Position numbers and translations under genes: made by a program. The notes under the pieces are model-generated. The model saw only the letters and a program-made list of their open reading frames with translations. It was not told where the DNA came from and did not search any database. DNA of 13,895 nt from Gymnopilus junonius. Its lineage: Eukaryota > Basidiomycota > Agaricomycetes > Agaricales > Galerinaceae. The DNA lies in the NCBI GenBank assembly GCA_015501075.1, contig JADNYJ010000764.1, positions 1-13,895 on the forward strand, read 5' to 3'. This document shows, piece by piece, positions 1 to 10,671 of the stretch (position 1 is its first letter; every line of letters begins with the position of its first letter).

Positions 1-283
1 AGGCACTGTTGACGCAGTAGAGATGCAGGGGTCGTTACCCGGGTTAAGTTGCAAGCTCAAAGGTGCCAGGTGGTAAGCACATAGCAATTGCAGATCATCG
101 AGTAGTCCATGTTATATCCTGGTCAGATGCAAATGTAGTAAATAGAAATCATTTAGACAGCAACGGAAGGTGGTGTGGACAAAGGAACTGATGAGAGGCT
201 TCAGGTGAAGTGGATGCAAGTTCGACAGTGTGTTTCGGAGCGGGGCTTACCTACGGTTCTCGTGGGTATTTATCTGCCACTAT

Positions 284-305
284 CTGCCCGGCTAATTCCG
301 GGCAG
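284..305. repeat. 8-bp stem hairpin with TATCTGCC motif
   Basis: CTGCCCGG at 284-291 pairs perfectly with CCGGGCAG at 298-305 around the loop CTAATT. The left arm overlaps the second of two TATCTGCC copies (271-278 and 281-288). The same octamer recurs at 469-476 and 488-495, and inverted at 498-505, which ties this hairpin to the palindrome 160 nt downstream. A transposon terminus is one explanation; function is unknown. Confidence 0.7.
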
Positions 306-316
306 GTAATTCTTTA

Positions 317-348
317 GTGAGCGTCGACTCTAACGTCGACGGCCTCAC
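317..348. repeat. 12-bp stem hairpin with SalI-type core
   Basis: GTGAGCGTCGAC at 317-328 faces GTCGACG (335-341) and CTCAC (344-348). This gives a 12-bp stem with a 2-nt bulge (342-343) and a 6-nt loop. It starts 11 nt after the 284-305 hairpin, so two strong hairpins sit side by side. Such paired subterminal hairpins occur in some DNA transposons, but I see no transposase in the window. Confidence 0.7.
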
Positions 349-457
349 TCAGGTCTTTGTCCTAATATTTAGATCTTTACCAGATTTATGTTAGTTCACA
401 ATAGAATTGATTTCCCAAAATTATGTGTAAGGTTTGTCAACTACAGGAGATAATAAA

Positions 458-525
458 GGCCAAAAAGTTATCTGCCAAGCCAAAAGTTATCTGCCATGGC
501 AGATAACTTTTTAATTGATTTGGCC
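458..525. repeat. 30-bp perfect palindrome inside larger inverted repeat
   Basis: Positions 482-511 form a 30-bp perfect palindrome; its half-site is AAAAGTTATCTGCCA and it is centred on CCATGG. A second direct copy of the half-site (462-477) is a 16-bp perfect inverted partner of 497-512. The unit is bounded by GGCCAAA (458-464) and TTTGGCC (519-525). The nested arrangement resembles a small MITE-like element or a duplicated transposon end. I could not define a target-site duplication. Confidence 0.65.
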
Positions 526-2002
526 AGGCTATTGGCTACATAACCCCCTCCTCCTTTTGTTTCAACCTTTCAGCTCTGGTGAAGTGATAGCTATGACGAA
601 TATTCCCAGCTTTGCAATGCAAAATTGTGATTAATACTGCAGAAAAGCACAAAATTTAGGGTGCTTTGAGTAAATTTGAATGTCTCAGTACACTCTAGCA
701 TGCTAGTATGCAAGGTTTCGGCCCCTCCTTTCATGAAAACTGCCTAACATTGACCAAGCACCTCCAACTCTTGATTTCTGGCATTTTTTCCAGCTCAGAT
801 TGGTTGATTTTTGAGAAAAAAAGGTAAGCAGATTGGGTATTTGATTGCAAATCTGTGCAACCTCTGACATAGTTTGAATGCATCAGAAAAGAAAACTAAA
901 GCTACAGATTATTTTACAAGCTATGCCTCTATTATCTACATTTATCCAGTGAGAAATCAACGACGAGAGGCCAAGATACGACGGTAAAGCACACTAGGAG
1001 AGAAGCTGGGAGGAGTCATGTGATCTTGAATTCTTTAATTCTTTTTCACGGCGGCGGGAATACCCACTAGAACCATAGGAAAACCCGGAGCGGGGCGAAG
1101 TCTTTGTTTGTATGTAATTACCTAAAGCGCTAAATAGTGCCGCGGGTGCCGAGCCTTTAGCGAGCTGCAAGCGCTTGATTTGGGCTTTTGGCATAAGAAG
1201 GACATATACAGCCCTTGATATATAAATTGCAGGATCTCACGTGCCTTAACTTAAGCGGGGAGCCTGTGATATTATGATTGAATTTATCTTGCTACAGACA
1301 TTGCCTCCCCCTATAATGTCTTACTTGACTTTTAATCTTCAGCAGGCACTATGATTTTCCATTGATCTTCCGAACTCCAACTGAGAAACCGAAGAGAGAT
1401 TTTAATATTGATATCATCAGAACCTAGCACTGCCTTGTTATTGCAGTGGTAATGTTCTGTGGGTGATTCCCTTGCAACGATATTGACATTTACCTGAGGT
1501 CGCTTACTTTTCCAAAGTTGTCAGTAAGCTTGGCAATGTTGGTAAATCGTTAAATTTCCTTCACGGGTTCGATGTATCCGTGCATTGGACGCTTGAACTC
1601 TCTTGCTTCATGCAAAGCCGTAGTAACGTCTCTGAACCTAGTCATGGACGGAACGGTGTTCAAAATTACCATCGCTCTAGCTTCCATAAAATTTCTAAGT
1701 TCTGTCATCCCACGCTGATTGCAAGAGGCACTGCCTTTGTCCTTCATGAAATACTTTTTGCAACAAGGAATACAAAGGGGGCAACAAAACTGCAACGATC
1801 AAGAACAAGGTAGACTGCTTTTACATAAGGCTGAAAAGGAAGGCAACTGCACATCATGAAAGACTATGAACGTACTACTCTTCATGAAGAAAACAGGAGC
1901 AAGTATAACTGCAGTCGATGTTGGGAGGGAATTGAAACCTTTCAGCCACCGCTTCCATTATCCGCAAGTTGGGATGAGGTGAAGGGCACGAGTGAATAGT
2001 AG

Positions 2003-3472
2003 TCAGCCGTAAAACCTCAAGTCTCCATTCGTGATAATTCTTCTCCTGCATTTCTTGGCAAAATGCCTTTTCATGAAGTTCATGAATCCGGAGGGCGTGA
2101 CAATGAAAGAAATGCTTACATCGAAGGAGTTTGCACTACCAGTACGCTCAGGATAAGACATCCAACTATAATTAACTGCAAGGCTCTTCAGACCATTTAG
2201 CTTCGACGCCAAAATATCAAATAGCGAAGAGGAAAGGGTATTAGCTGCCAGAAGGCTGACTCGGAGGCTGCGTAGTAACCTTCTGCCATTGCTATCCACG
2301 GAAAGACCATCGATCAAATCAGATATATGGCCCAGGGAAAGGGGCAAACCGGTCAGGATGAGGGAGGTGATACAAGGGGCAAATGTGGACAGACTTGGAA
2401 GTACTCTTGAATTAAGTAAGTTCTCCGGTATCCAAATACCGTCTTCTTCAGGGCCTCCACACAGGCCTAAATGCAGAGATTCCAGACTGTGGAGCGAGGA
2501 GGCAAAAGCATCAGTGCCGCTGTCTCCGGGATTTATCCAATTGGTATATTCAAGGCTGGATGTCTTCCCAATGTAATAACGAGGTTGCGGCTTTATTGTG
2601 AGATGTTTCAGGGTGACTGCGTGGCCAATGATGAAATGAGAAAGGCGTTCAAATTGTTTAGGATCCTCCCCGAAAAAGGCGAAAATTTCTAGCTTCTTCA
2701 ATCTTGCGAACTGCAGAGCGGTGCCCAGAAAAATATCCATCTCCCCGAATAAGGGGGAAGACAACCCAATGGTGGTTAACTGGCCATTGAAGGCAACAAG
2801 GAATGACCTCAATGATGTAACAGCCAGATCAACCGCTTCTTGATCATGCTTGTCGCGAGTTGGGCTGATGTCGAAGTTAAATTCCTCCAGTTTCTTCAAT
2901 GCATCAGAGAAGTTGACCAAAGGTTGAAGGAATCGAGGAACTTTGGCCAAGGTTGTTTCTATCGACAAACTTTGTAGACGCATGCCTACGTACTCCGCTT
3001 TCCAGAGGGATCGAAGAAACCGGTTAAATGAGTGCGTCAATCGATGATCGTGTAGGATGATTTTGACCTCATAAACGTTGGGGCATAGAGCCATGGCGTC
3101 GGCCGCTGTGCGAAAGATTGCATCACCATTTTCTCCCGATAACAGAGATCGGAAGCGATGCCTCTCCTCCACCAATGCTGGGAGAAAATCTGGGTTAATG
3201 ACCAAACGTCGGACGCGTCCCGCATTCTGCGGCTGTCTTCCAGTCCCATTTGAGTCCTCACAGAGCAAAATCAATAGCGATGCCTACTTGATATGTTTAA
3301 AGACCTCCATTGTCCGTTCATCGTCGGAAATAAACCGTATTTCTTTATATAAGTCGTTCATGACCAGGTTGAATAGAGTGCGGTGAACTCCCATCATCTT
3401 GTGAAAAGTAGTCCGAGAGAGGTAAGAAGTTATCTCGCTCCATAATTCGACTGGTAGGTTTTGAAGGGCCAT
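2003..3472 (-). CDS. F-box domain protein
   Basis: Exons complement(3288..3472) and complement(2003..3236), joined across a 51-nt GTAGGC...GGAAG intron, encode 472 aa. The intron is required because the frame meets a TAG at the junction, and removing it keeps the frame. Residues 5-45 read as an F-box: it starts LPVELWSEITSYLSR and continues with the HRTLFNLVMNDLYKEIRF segment typical of agaricomycete F-box proteins. A VRRLVINPDF segment follows at the start of the long C-terminal region, which is leucine-rich and looks like a degenerate LRR substrate-recognition domain without clear repeat units. F-box proteins of this type link targets to an SCF (Skp1-cullin) ubiquitin ligase; the target cannot be told. 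These families are large and fast-evolving in mushrooms. The start is the first ATG in good context before the F-box. Confidence 0.9.
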
Positions 3473-3533
3473 GGTAGGATGGAAAAGAGGGGACTCAGCG
3501 GAGAAATATGACCCTTCCCCAGGACGATGACAG

Positions 3534-3541
3534 CTTTATAA
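3534..3541 (-). promoter_or_regulatory. Possible TATA box of the F-box gene
   Basis: On the minus strand the octamer TTATAAAG lies about 60 nt upstream of the F-box start codon at 3472, a plausible distance for a fungal TATA element with a short 5' untranslated region. This rests on the sequence match alone. Confidence 0.4.
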
Positions 3542-3930
3542 CGGGGTGCTTTAAGTAAGCATGACCCAGGAAGTCATGCATCCGGTCGCGAGTCCGCTAG
3601 TATTCCACCAAAAAGCTCTGTAATTGGTAAGATCATTTGGTAGTTCCATACTTCAGTAAGGGGCCAGGACAGACTGCGACAGGAGCAACACTGCCATGCA
3701 GATGGACGAAGATTTGTATGCACATCAGCTTTCCGAGACTTTAGCAAGGCCGGTAAATTTGGACGAGCTGATGAGAATTTTGTTCCGTGACGTGCCTTGA
3801 GAGACAATTGCAAGAGCACCAAGAGAGGAATCAATAAGTGATATCAACGCGTCGCTGCAATACCAGACAATAATCCACTGTTCAGGGTCCAACTTGTCTT
3901 TCCATGAAGTTGGTAGCAAGTTGCAGCTTG

Positions 3931-4016
3931 CTACGCGTCAACATTCAAGTTGGCGCCAACGCGCGGGCACGTGCCTGCATTGATATCGATAATTGGTCCG
4001 ACGGACCGACGCGTAG
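3931..4016. repeat. Cluster of nested perfect palindromes
   Basis: An outer 9-bp inverted repeat, CTACGCGTC (3931-3939) and GACGCGTAG (4008-4016), encloses three perfect palindromes in about 60 bp: GTTGGCGCCAAC (3949-3960), GGCACGTGCC (3966-3975) and GGTCCGACGGACC (3995-4007, one-base centre). GTCAAC (3937-3942) and GTTGAC (4023-4028) extend the symmetry. Several cores are classical dimer-binding sites: ACGCGT (MBF), CACGTG (bHLH) and an E2F-like GGCGCC. It could be a regulatory module for the F-box gene downstream or a small cruciform-forming element. Confidence 0.65.
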
Positions 4017-4296
4017 ATAATCGTTGACAAGGACAAAGATAGGATGAAATCTCAGCATTGCCGTTAATTTTTAAAAAGGCATCAGGTGAAAGAGATGGTA
4101 AATACACAACAGGAGTATATTGTGTTCCAACAAGGTTCAACAGGAAAAGAGGCTTTGATATGAATGCATGGAAGAAAAAGCTATAACAATGACCACAAGT
4201 GCGATGCTTTGAAAAGTTAGAAAAAATGCTGTGTCGAGAACAAAGTACAAAGGGAATCAACTTGAGGTAAACAGCGATGCAAACTAATATCGCGAA

Positions 4297-6011
<1,715 letters not shown>

Positions 6012-7142
6012 TTTCCAAATGCGACGACGATGAGGTAGGACTTGAGAACTTGGTTAAGTATCGACAATGGAACAACGAGTGCGGGAGCGAAAAGAGAGAT
6101 AGGAGCGAGAGGGGTGGTATTGGAGGGGTATCTTGAGAGGAGGTTTGAAGGGTCAGCGGGCGTGCATGCAACTAGGTCGTGGCCTGGACGCACTGATTAT
6201 ATGGGCGGTGGATCGTAAGGCTCACGTAATAATCGATGAGGCTGAGCCCAGACTCCAATGTGCTAGACGCCCAGGGTAGGAAAAAGAAAAGAGAGGAAAA
6301 AATGAGGACGAAAGGAGAAGGAAGGTGAGGGAAAGGAACACGAACCAGATATACTTTTCCAGGCGGGCACAAACCGCAACCGGCGGAAATTCTTCTCTTT
6401 AGGCCACGACACAGCCACATCGCCGCATTTTTCGAATTTCATTTCAGTTTAACTTGTCATAACATTTTTAAAAAGAAACAATACGGACATGGATGATGCA
6501 TAGGAATGATGACGGGCCTTGGTTACCTGACAAGCTGCACGATGCGACGACTCGTGCTTCCCAAATCCTAATTTTACATGCAAGCCCCAGGGCAATAAGA
6601 AGGGAATTCACTCCTATGTGGATCTAAAGACTCCATGCTATGTGCGTCGTGAACTGTATATTACATGCGAAGAAAACTACAATGAGCTTTGCAAAAAATG
6701 CCACCCTTTCACACATTCTTCAGTATTCCACATCATACCCGGACATATTCTTCTCAGGCATGAGATGGAGAATGGAGAAATGAGCAACGAGGGATTGGAC
6801 TTTCAAGCTTTATCAATCGGCAATCGCAAGGTTAACCTGACCTGACTCGGTGGCGAAATGAAAAACCGACCCAGATGACAATCGAAGAACCCCAAATCAT
6901 TACAATAGATTGACAACAGATTAGAAAACCCTCCTCACCGCACCGCAGGGGCAGAGTGCATTGACAGGATGAACGTCGCAATTAGATCATCAGTGATGGT
7001 GGTGTTAGAATACAGTCGAGTAAGTAGAGATTACAGCGCCGCCCGAGCATGATATTTCTGTAGAGTCCTCGCTGAAGGCATGAGGCATGAATAGGCGTAT
7101 CGATGGCACAGACACCAGCGGGTTTACATACCACTGCTTCCT
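6012..7142. other. Region upstream of CDK1 and downstream of GPN1
   Basis: I find no supported gene here. The minus strand upstream of the CDK1 start carries long pyrimidine blocks (purine-rich on the plus strand at 6278-6336, and 6075-6120), typical of constitutive fungal promoters and 5' untranslated regions. The part near 7142 should hold the GPN1 3' untranslated region. A 75-codon plus-strand frame at 6618-6845 starts at GTG and shows no motif, so I do not call it. Confidence 0.55.
6278..6336 (-). promoter_or_regulatory. Pyrimidine-rich (CT) block upstream of CDK1
   Basis: About 59 nt are almost entirely C/T on the minus strand, roughly 270-325 nt upstream of the CDK1 start codon at 6011. 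CT-rich tracts just upstream of transcription starts are common in strongly expressed fungal genes. This is a compositional call only. Confidence 0.4.
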
Positions 7143-8688
7143 TCACCCTGGTCTTGGCCAATTTATATCTTCTGTATCGTGACGGCGCGCACGAGTGACG
7201 TCGACATATTGCTCAGGGCCTCTCTCCTCCGCTAAAGATTTAAGTTAGTGCCTGAGCATCACAACTACGTTCAAGGTGACGTTGAGAGAGGAAAGCTTAC
7301 AGCGGTCGACGACATCTAAGTCATCTCCATCATCATATTCCTCCTCCTCTTCTGGGTCCCAGCGGTCGGCAAGTGCACTTCCTGGGTTCTTTTCGCGGTC
7401 GATGGTAAGATCCTTCATGAAGCGGTTCATTGAATCCGCTTTGACATCTTGCAGGGACTTTTCTCGTTGGGCTTTCGCTCTTTCTAATTCTGGAAGATAT
7501 GCACTAGAAGATGTCTATGAGACACTGAAAAGTTTTAAATAGGAACGAAGGTTACTAACTTTTCGTATTCATCTCGGGAAGCTTCGACAGCTTCTAAGAA
7601 CTCCTTGAAGCCGGCACCTGTGTAACTCGACACACCGACAGCCTGAACACGTCATGATTAACGGATGATACACAAAATGTGAATAACGTACCTTCAGATT
7701 TTTGTAAAACTCATCTAACACTAGACTCATGCTGTTCATAAGACTGTTCATGTAGGTCGGTTCCCCTTCAGAATCCGTAGAACCACTATGAGTAGCCAAG
7801 GCAGCTTGGAACTCCTCAAAATCGTTCATCCACTCCAAAGCAAAATTATGCGGTTGAACATCGGTCTTGTTGAAGACCAGGATGAAAGGTAATTTTGTCT
7901 TGTAAAGGATACTGCGAGGAAGAGTCAATGCTGAAAACTGTCAAGCGCGATCACACCTGATCGTGTCCGCCGAAGAGGACATGATATGTCGAAGTCTACG
8001 ACGACAGCTAGGATCGACAGAAAGGGGAGCTTACCTGCAGGCGTACAACATGTTCGACATAAAAGTAGCAGGAGCTGTCGTCCGTGGGGTATCAATGATG
8101 TATGCGACTACGGCTGGAAGAGAAGATGCAATAGCGTCGGTGATGATCGCTCCAGATGCTGACCACGTAAAGATTTCAATTTGGCCAGGAGTGTCAAGGA
8201 TCACATAGCTATATAAATCAATGTTTCAGGGCACGGAAAACAGGAGTGGAAGCAATAACGTTTACTCAACACTATTCGCCCTCTGCTCCACAAGATTGAG
8301 TACTTGGTCAAATTTGGTCGTGAATAGGTTGAGAGCCGTCAAGATACCACCGTTGGGCCCTAGGTTGTACCTTTTTAATCCATCACGTTTAATTTATAGC
8401 TAATGGAGAAAGTAAAAAGACGGCGTACTGCTTCATGACCTCCTGATAATTAACGGTGTCCCTAATGTCGATGTTGGGCTCGTATGGAACGAATGTAGCT
8501 GCAGGGTCGAGATTGAGGATGTATGGAGGTGATGGAGGATCTTGTGAGTGCAAATAAGAGTTAAGGCGCTGGACGAAGGTGGATTTTCCAGCCCCAGCCA
8601 TGCCTATCGTGATTATAGTCACTGGCTTCTTTTTGTCTCCAGTCGTTGCAGACGATGATGAGGACGGCGCGGAATTTTCCGGGTCCAT
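7143..8688 (-). CDS. GPN1: GPN-loop GTPase 1 (Npa3/XAB1 family)
   Basis: Seven exons on the complement strand: 8429..8688, 8266..8370, 8035..8208, 7692..7911, 7560..7642, 7301..7503, 7143..7231. They encode 377 aa, the usual size for the family. Motifs in order are the P-loop GMAGAGKST (29-37), LNLDPAA, the diagnostic Gly-Pro-Asn in YNLGPNGG (91-93), the switch DTPGQ (127-131), the specificity motif NKTD (194-197), SSYTGAG (258-264), an acidic stretch with EEEEE, and the C-terminal NWPRPG. GPN1 (yeast Npa3) works with its paralogues in assembly and nuclear import of RNA polymerase II. Introns are 49-69 nt except intron 3 (7912-8034, 123 nt). Intron 6 has a clear CTAAC branch site. I chose the start MDPEN because upstream in-frame codons encode nothing conserved. 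The gene is head-to-head with the first SRA gene, 260 bp apart. Confidence 0.97.
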
Positions 8689-8948
8689 GATGCAAAAGTT
8701 CCTGTACGGGAGGAAGGAAAGAAGGCAGGAATCAAGCGCAAGAACGAAGCAGACACAAGTTGAGCTGACCAACGACCAGGTTGAAGTTCAAGATTAGATG
8801 CGCTTATGTAACTTTCGTGATCGACATGATGACGTAAATTGATTAAATAAAACGCGTCACGCGTCCCCCGATTTTTAATTGATACCCAAATGCGTCGAAC
8901 ATTGAACAAAGGGGTCACTTTCATCTCTTTTCACTTCCAACCACCACC
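8689..8948. promoter_or_regulatory. Divergent promoter between GPN1 and SRA gene A
   Basis: The 260-bp space between two start codons on opposite strands must contain both promoters. Its main signal is two ACGCGT boxes separated by one base (8852-8857 and 8859-8864), ending 84 nt before the SRA-A ATG. A GACGTAA element lies at 8831-8837. ACGCGT is the core of the MBF site used for G1/S genes in fungi. Whether the boxes act on one gene or both cannot be told. Confidence 0.6.
8852..8864. promoter_or_regulatory. Paired ACGCGT (MCB-like) boxes upstream of SRA-A
   Basis: ACGCGTCACGCGT is two MluI cell-cycle boxes one base apart. The left box on the plus strand and the right box on the minus strand each extend to the ACGCGTNA form favoured by yeast Mbp1. 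Binding by a basidiomycete MBF is an inference. Confidence 0.5.
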
Positions 8949-9968
8949 ATGGCTGCTGAACGATTGTACGTGTCGTTTGTTTTTCTTCATCGGTTCCTGT
9001 ACTCACCTTGATTTTATGTTGTAGGCGCGCTAAGTTTCTTGCGGACACCGCCCTTTACGATCCTAAGCATCTGGGACAAGATGCGCGTTTTGGACCTGTC
9101 GAACGGATCCCAGTGTTGACCACTTTCACAGATAGGTGTGCCAAATTTGTCTTCACATACTCACACAATGTCTGATTGTGCCCATGAATCATCCAGGAAG
9201 GAATGCGCTCAACGAGGGGTGCATCGCGCCACTGTAGCAGGAATTTCAGGGTCGAGTAAGGATGGAGCCTACTCAATTTGTGTGTCTGGTGGCTACGAGG
9301 ATGATGAAGACAATGGTGATAAGATGCAAGTTCTCAGACAAAACATTTCTTGATCGATTGCTCATGTATACCATTGTGTCCATTAGTATCTACACTGGGA
9401 CAGGTGTGTTTCCTAGACCCTGTGTTGTACCCATGGTGGAAGTGACTCACTTTACTTTTTATTACAGGTGGTCAACCGGACCCTTTTTCTGTCTGTTCTT
9501 CTTCCTATATAAATCAATCTAAATTGGCTCATAACGTTTTTTCTAGTTCTCTGGCAGTCAGACAGGCGATCAGAGTTTTAACCACAAGGACAATGCAGCT
9601 TTGAAGGTGTGTTTTTTTGTCACAAATTCTCCATGTAGTACTCTCTGACATACGCTATATGTCAGATATCTGCGGACACAAAAAAGCCCGTCAGGGTAGT
9701 TCGAGGTCCTAATAAGAACTCGCCCTGGGCTCCAGATAAGGGGTTTGTCGCATGCACATATGATCTGCCCTTTCCTCAACGTCTACTCCAGATACCGTTA
9801 TGATGGACTGTATATTGTGAAGGAGGCTTACTTGGCTAAAGGCCAGAGTGGGTATGTCATCTGCAGATATGAGCTCGAGGTAAGTCTACATGCTTGGTGT
9901 TTACTTGATTATTGATGTCACTTTTCTAGCGAGTCCCTGGTCAGCCACGTATTCCGAGGAAGTGGTAG
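8949..9968 (+). CDS. Stand-alone SRA (YDG) domain protein, copy A
   Basis: Nine exons: 8949..8965, 9025..9135, 9197..9325, 9387..9403, 9468..9490, 9547..9606, 9666..9742, 9792..9879, 9930..9968. They give 186 aa. Nearly the whole protein is an SRA domain: [48 protein letters not shown], then the YDG signature [10 protein letters not shown]. Against human UHRF1, the methylcytosine pocket Tyr466/Asp469/Tyr478 corresponds to Y76, D79 and Y88, all kept, and thumb Val446 to V56. The NKR finger region is replaced by FSFSGSQTG. There is no RING, PHD or Tudor domain. SRA proteins flip out and bind 5-methylcytosine; in Cryptococcus a UHRF1-like SRA protein helps Dnmt5 maintain CpG methylation. Intron 3 has a GC donor (GCAAGT). 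This copy looks intact and is first of three tandem paralogues. Confidence 0.92.
9326..9386 (+). other. GC-AG intron in SRA-A
   Basis: Intron 3 starts GCAAGT and ends ATTAG. The homologous introns of copies B (11061-11131, GTAAGC) and C (12893-12946, GTGAAC) use GT donors at the same codon position, which confirms the boundary. GCAAGT is the usual strong form of the minor GC-AG class. Confidence 0.8.
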
Positions 9969-10313
9969 ACGCTCAGCATCTCTGCACTTCTCGTGCTTGC
10001 TTATAGTAGCCTGTTTAACGGCTGCCACTTTACATCTCTAACCTTTTTTTTTGGTTTAGCCTGCTTTGCTTTTTTCACGCTTTTATCGATTATTTACTCT
10101 AAATAAATTTCATCCGATATGATATATAGGATATAAGCCACCTTTGTTGTTACAGTAATCTAGTAATGATGAATCTTTATCACTTTCAAATTTATGCTTC
10201 TTTACAGCTGTATTGGGCTGAAACGTTTTCCGGGCACGACACGCAATAGAAATTAAGGCTTAGGTTTCTGCTGACCAGCAGCCTCTATTTTTTTTTTGTC
10301 AATCTAGTGCTCC

Positions 10314-10362
10314 TTTCAAGTTCGAGTTTCCCGATTTTGAGGGCGAAGGTTCGAACTTGAAA
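10314..10362. repeat. 12-bp perfect inverted repeat
   Basis: TTTCAAGTTCGA (10314-10325) and TCGAACTTGAAA (10351-10362) are perfect inverted copies with a 25-nt loop. The overlapping 12-mer TTCAAGTTCGAG (10315-10326) recurs at 12067-12078 in the next spacer of the array, so it may be a remnant of the duplicated unit or a mobile-element trace. Confidence 0.55.
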
Positions 10363-10577
10363 CTCTATGTAACTACTTTTGACAGATACCAATCGTGCCT
10401 CCTGTTCCACACGGCTTGGCCATTTCTGGCGGTCTGTCCGGCGTAGCGATTGTGATGAAAACCGTGCCGGACGTTGGTGCCCCATAAGAGGCCGAAAGTT
10501 TACAGGTCTTTCCCGCTCACTTATAGGCCGGTCGTTCCTGAATTGGGACCTTGCCAGTTACCATCCCCCTCAATAGA

Positions 10578-10596
10578 ACGCGTGACTAGGACGCGT
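10578..10596. promoter_or_regulatory. Paired ACGCGT boxes upstream of SRA-B
   Basis: ACGCGT occurs at 10578-10583 and 10591-10596, ending 75 nt before the proposed SRA-B start codon. The placement closely matches the pair before SRA-A. The first box extends to ACGCGTGA. No such box precedes SRA-C. Confidence 0.5.
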
Positions 10597-10671
10597 CTAA
10601 TTAGGTCAACAAAGGGGCTATTTTGAATCTTGACAGTTAACTACCATCACTACATAGTACTTATTACTGCC

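Larger units (their letters stand above)
1..2002. other. Left intergenic region, no supported gene
   Basis: I find no coding region here that I can defend. Short open frames exist (for example 994-1194 and 1550-1795 on the minus strand) but none shows a known motif or a convincing exon chain. The notable content is the hairpin and palindrome cluster at 271-525, annotated separately. There is also a 12-bp perfect palindrome CTAGCATGCTAG at 695-706, and an imperfect hairpin at 1419-1458 with paired arms AGAAC/GTTCT and CACTGC/GCAGTG. The right part probably includes the 3' untranslated region of the F-box gene that ends at 2003. Confidence 0.6.
3473..4296. other. Intergenic region between F-box gene and CDK1
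   Basis: No supported gene. Open frames at 3574-3919 and 3931-4260 on the minus strand have no recognisable motif. The region should contain the F-box promoter (its start is at 3472) and the 3' end of the CDK1 transcript (stop at 4297-4299). It holds three ACGCGT hexamers (3847, 3933, 4009) and the palindrome cluster described separately. Confidence 0.6.
9969..10671. other. Spacer between SRA copies A and B
   Basis: No gene is supported. An AATAAA at 10102-10107 may serve polyadenylation of SRA-A, 134 nt after its stop. A perfect 12-bp inverted repeat lies at 10314-10362. A T-rich tract occurs near 10288-10297. Two ACGCGT boxes at 10578 and 10591 lie close to the start of SRA-B. The 65-codon frames here show no motif. 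Confidence 0.6.

Noticed and set aside
271..512. CRISPR-like repeat array from the TATCTGCC copies
   Set aside because: The repeats are 8 nt, irregularly spaced and inverted in part, in a eukaryotic genome.
994..1194. 66-codon minus-strand frame
   Set aside because: Short, with no motif and no supporting exon or neighbouring context.
1550..1813. Overlapping open frames on both strands (81 and 77 codons)
   Set aside because: The minus-strand frame has a moderately protein-like look, but no recognisable motif and no convincing upstream exon. The plus-strand frame is its shadow.
2289..2692. Plus-strand frames opposite the F-box gene
   Set aside because: They are antisense shadows of a well-supported coding exon.
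3949..3960. E2F binding site reading of GTTGGCGCCAAC
   Set aside because: The match to the E2F core is good, but Dikarya are understood to have replaced E2F with SBF/MBF factors, so I report only the palindrome.
3931..4260. 109-codon minus-strand open frame beside CDK1
   Set aside because: No known motif, low-complexity composition, and it runs through the palindrome nest; it looks like chance.
6618..6845. 75-codon plus-strand frame
   Set aside because: It starts at GTG, unusual in a fungal nuclear gene, and shows no family motif or splice partners.
7912..8034. Missing exon inside the 123-nt GPN1 intron
   Set aside because: The flanking peptide [16 protein letters not shown] is contiguous in the family, so no exon is needed.
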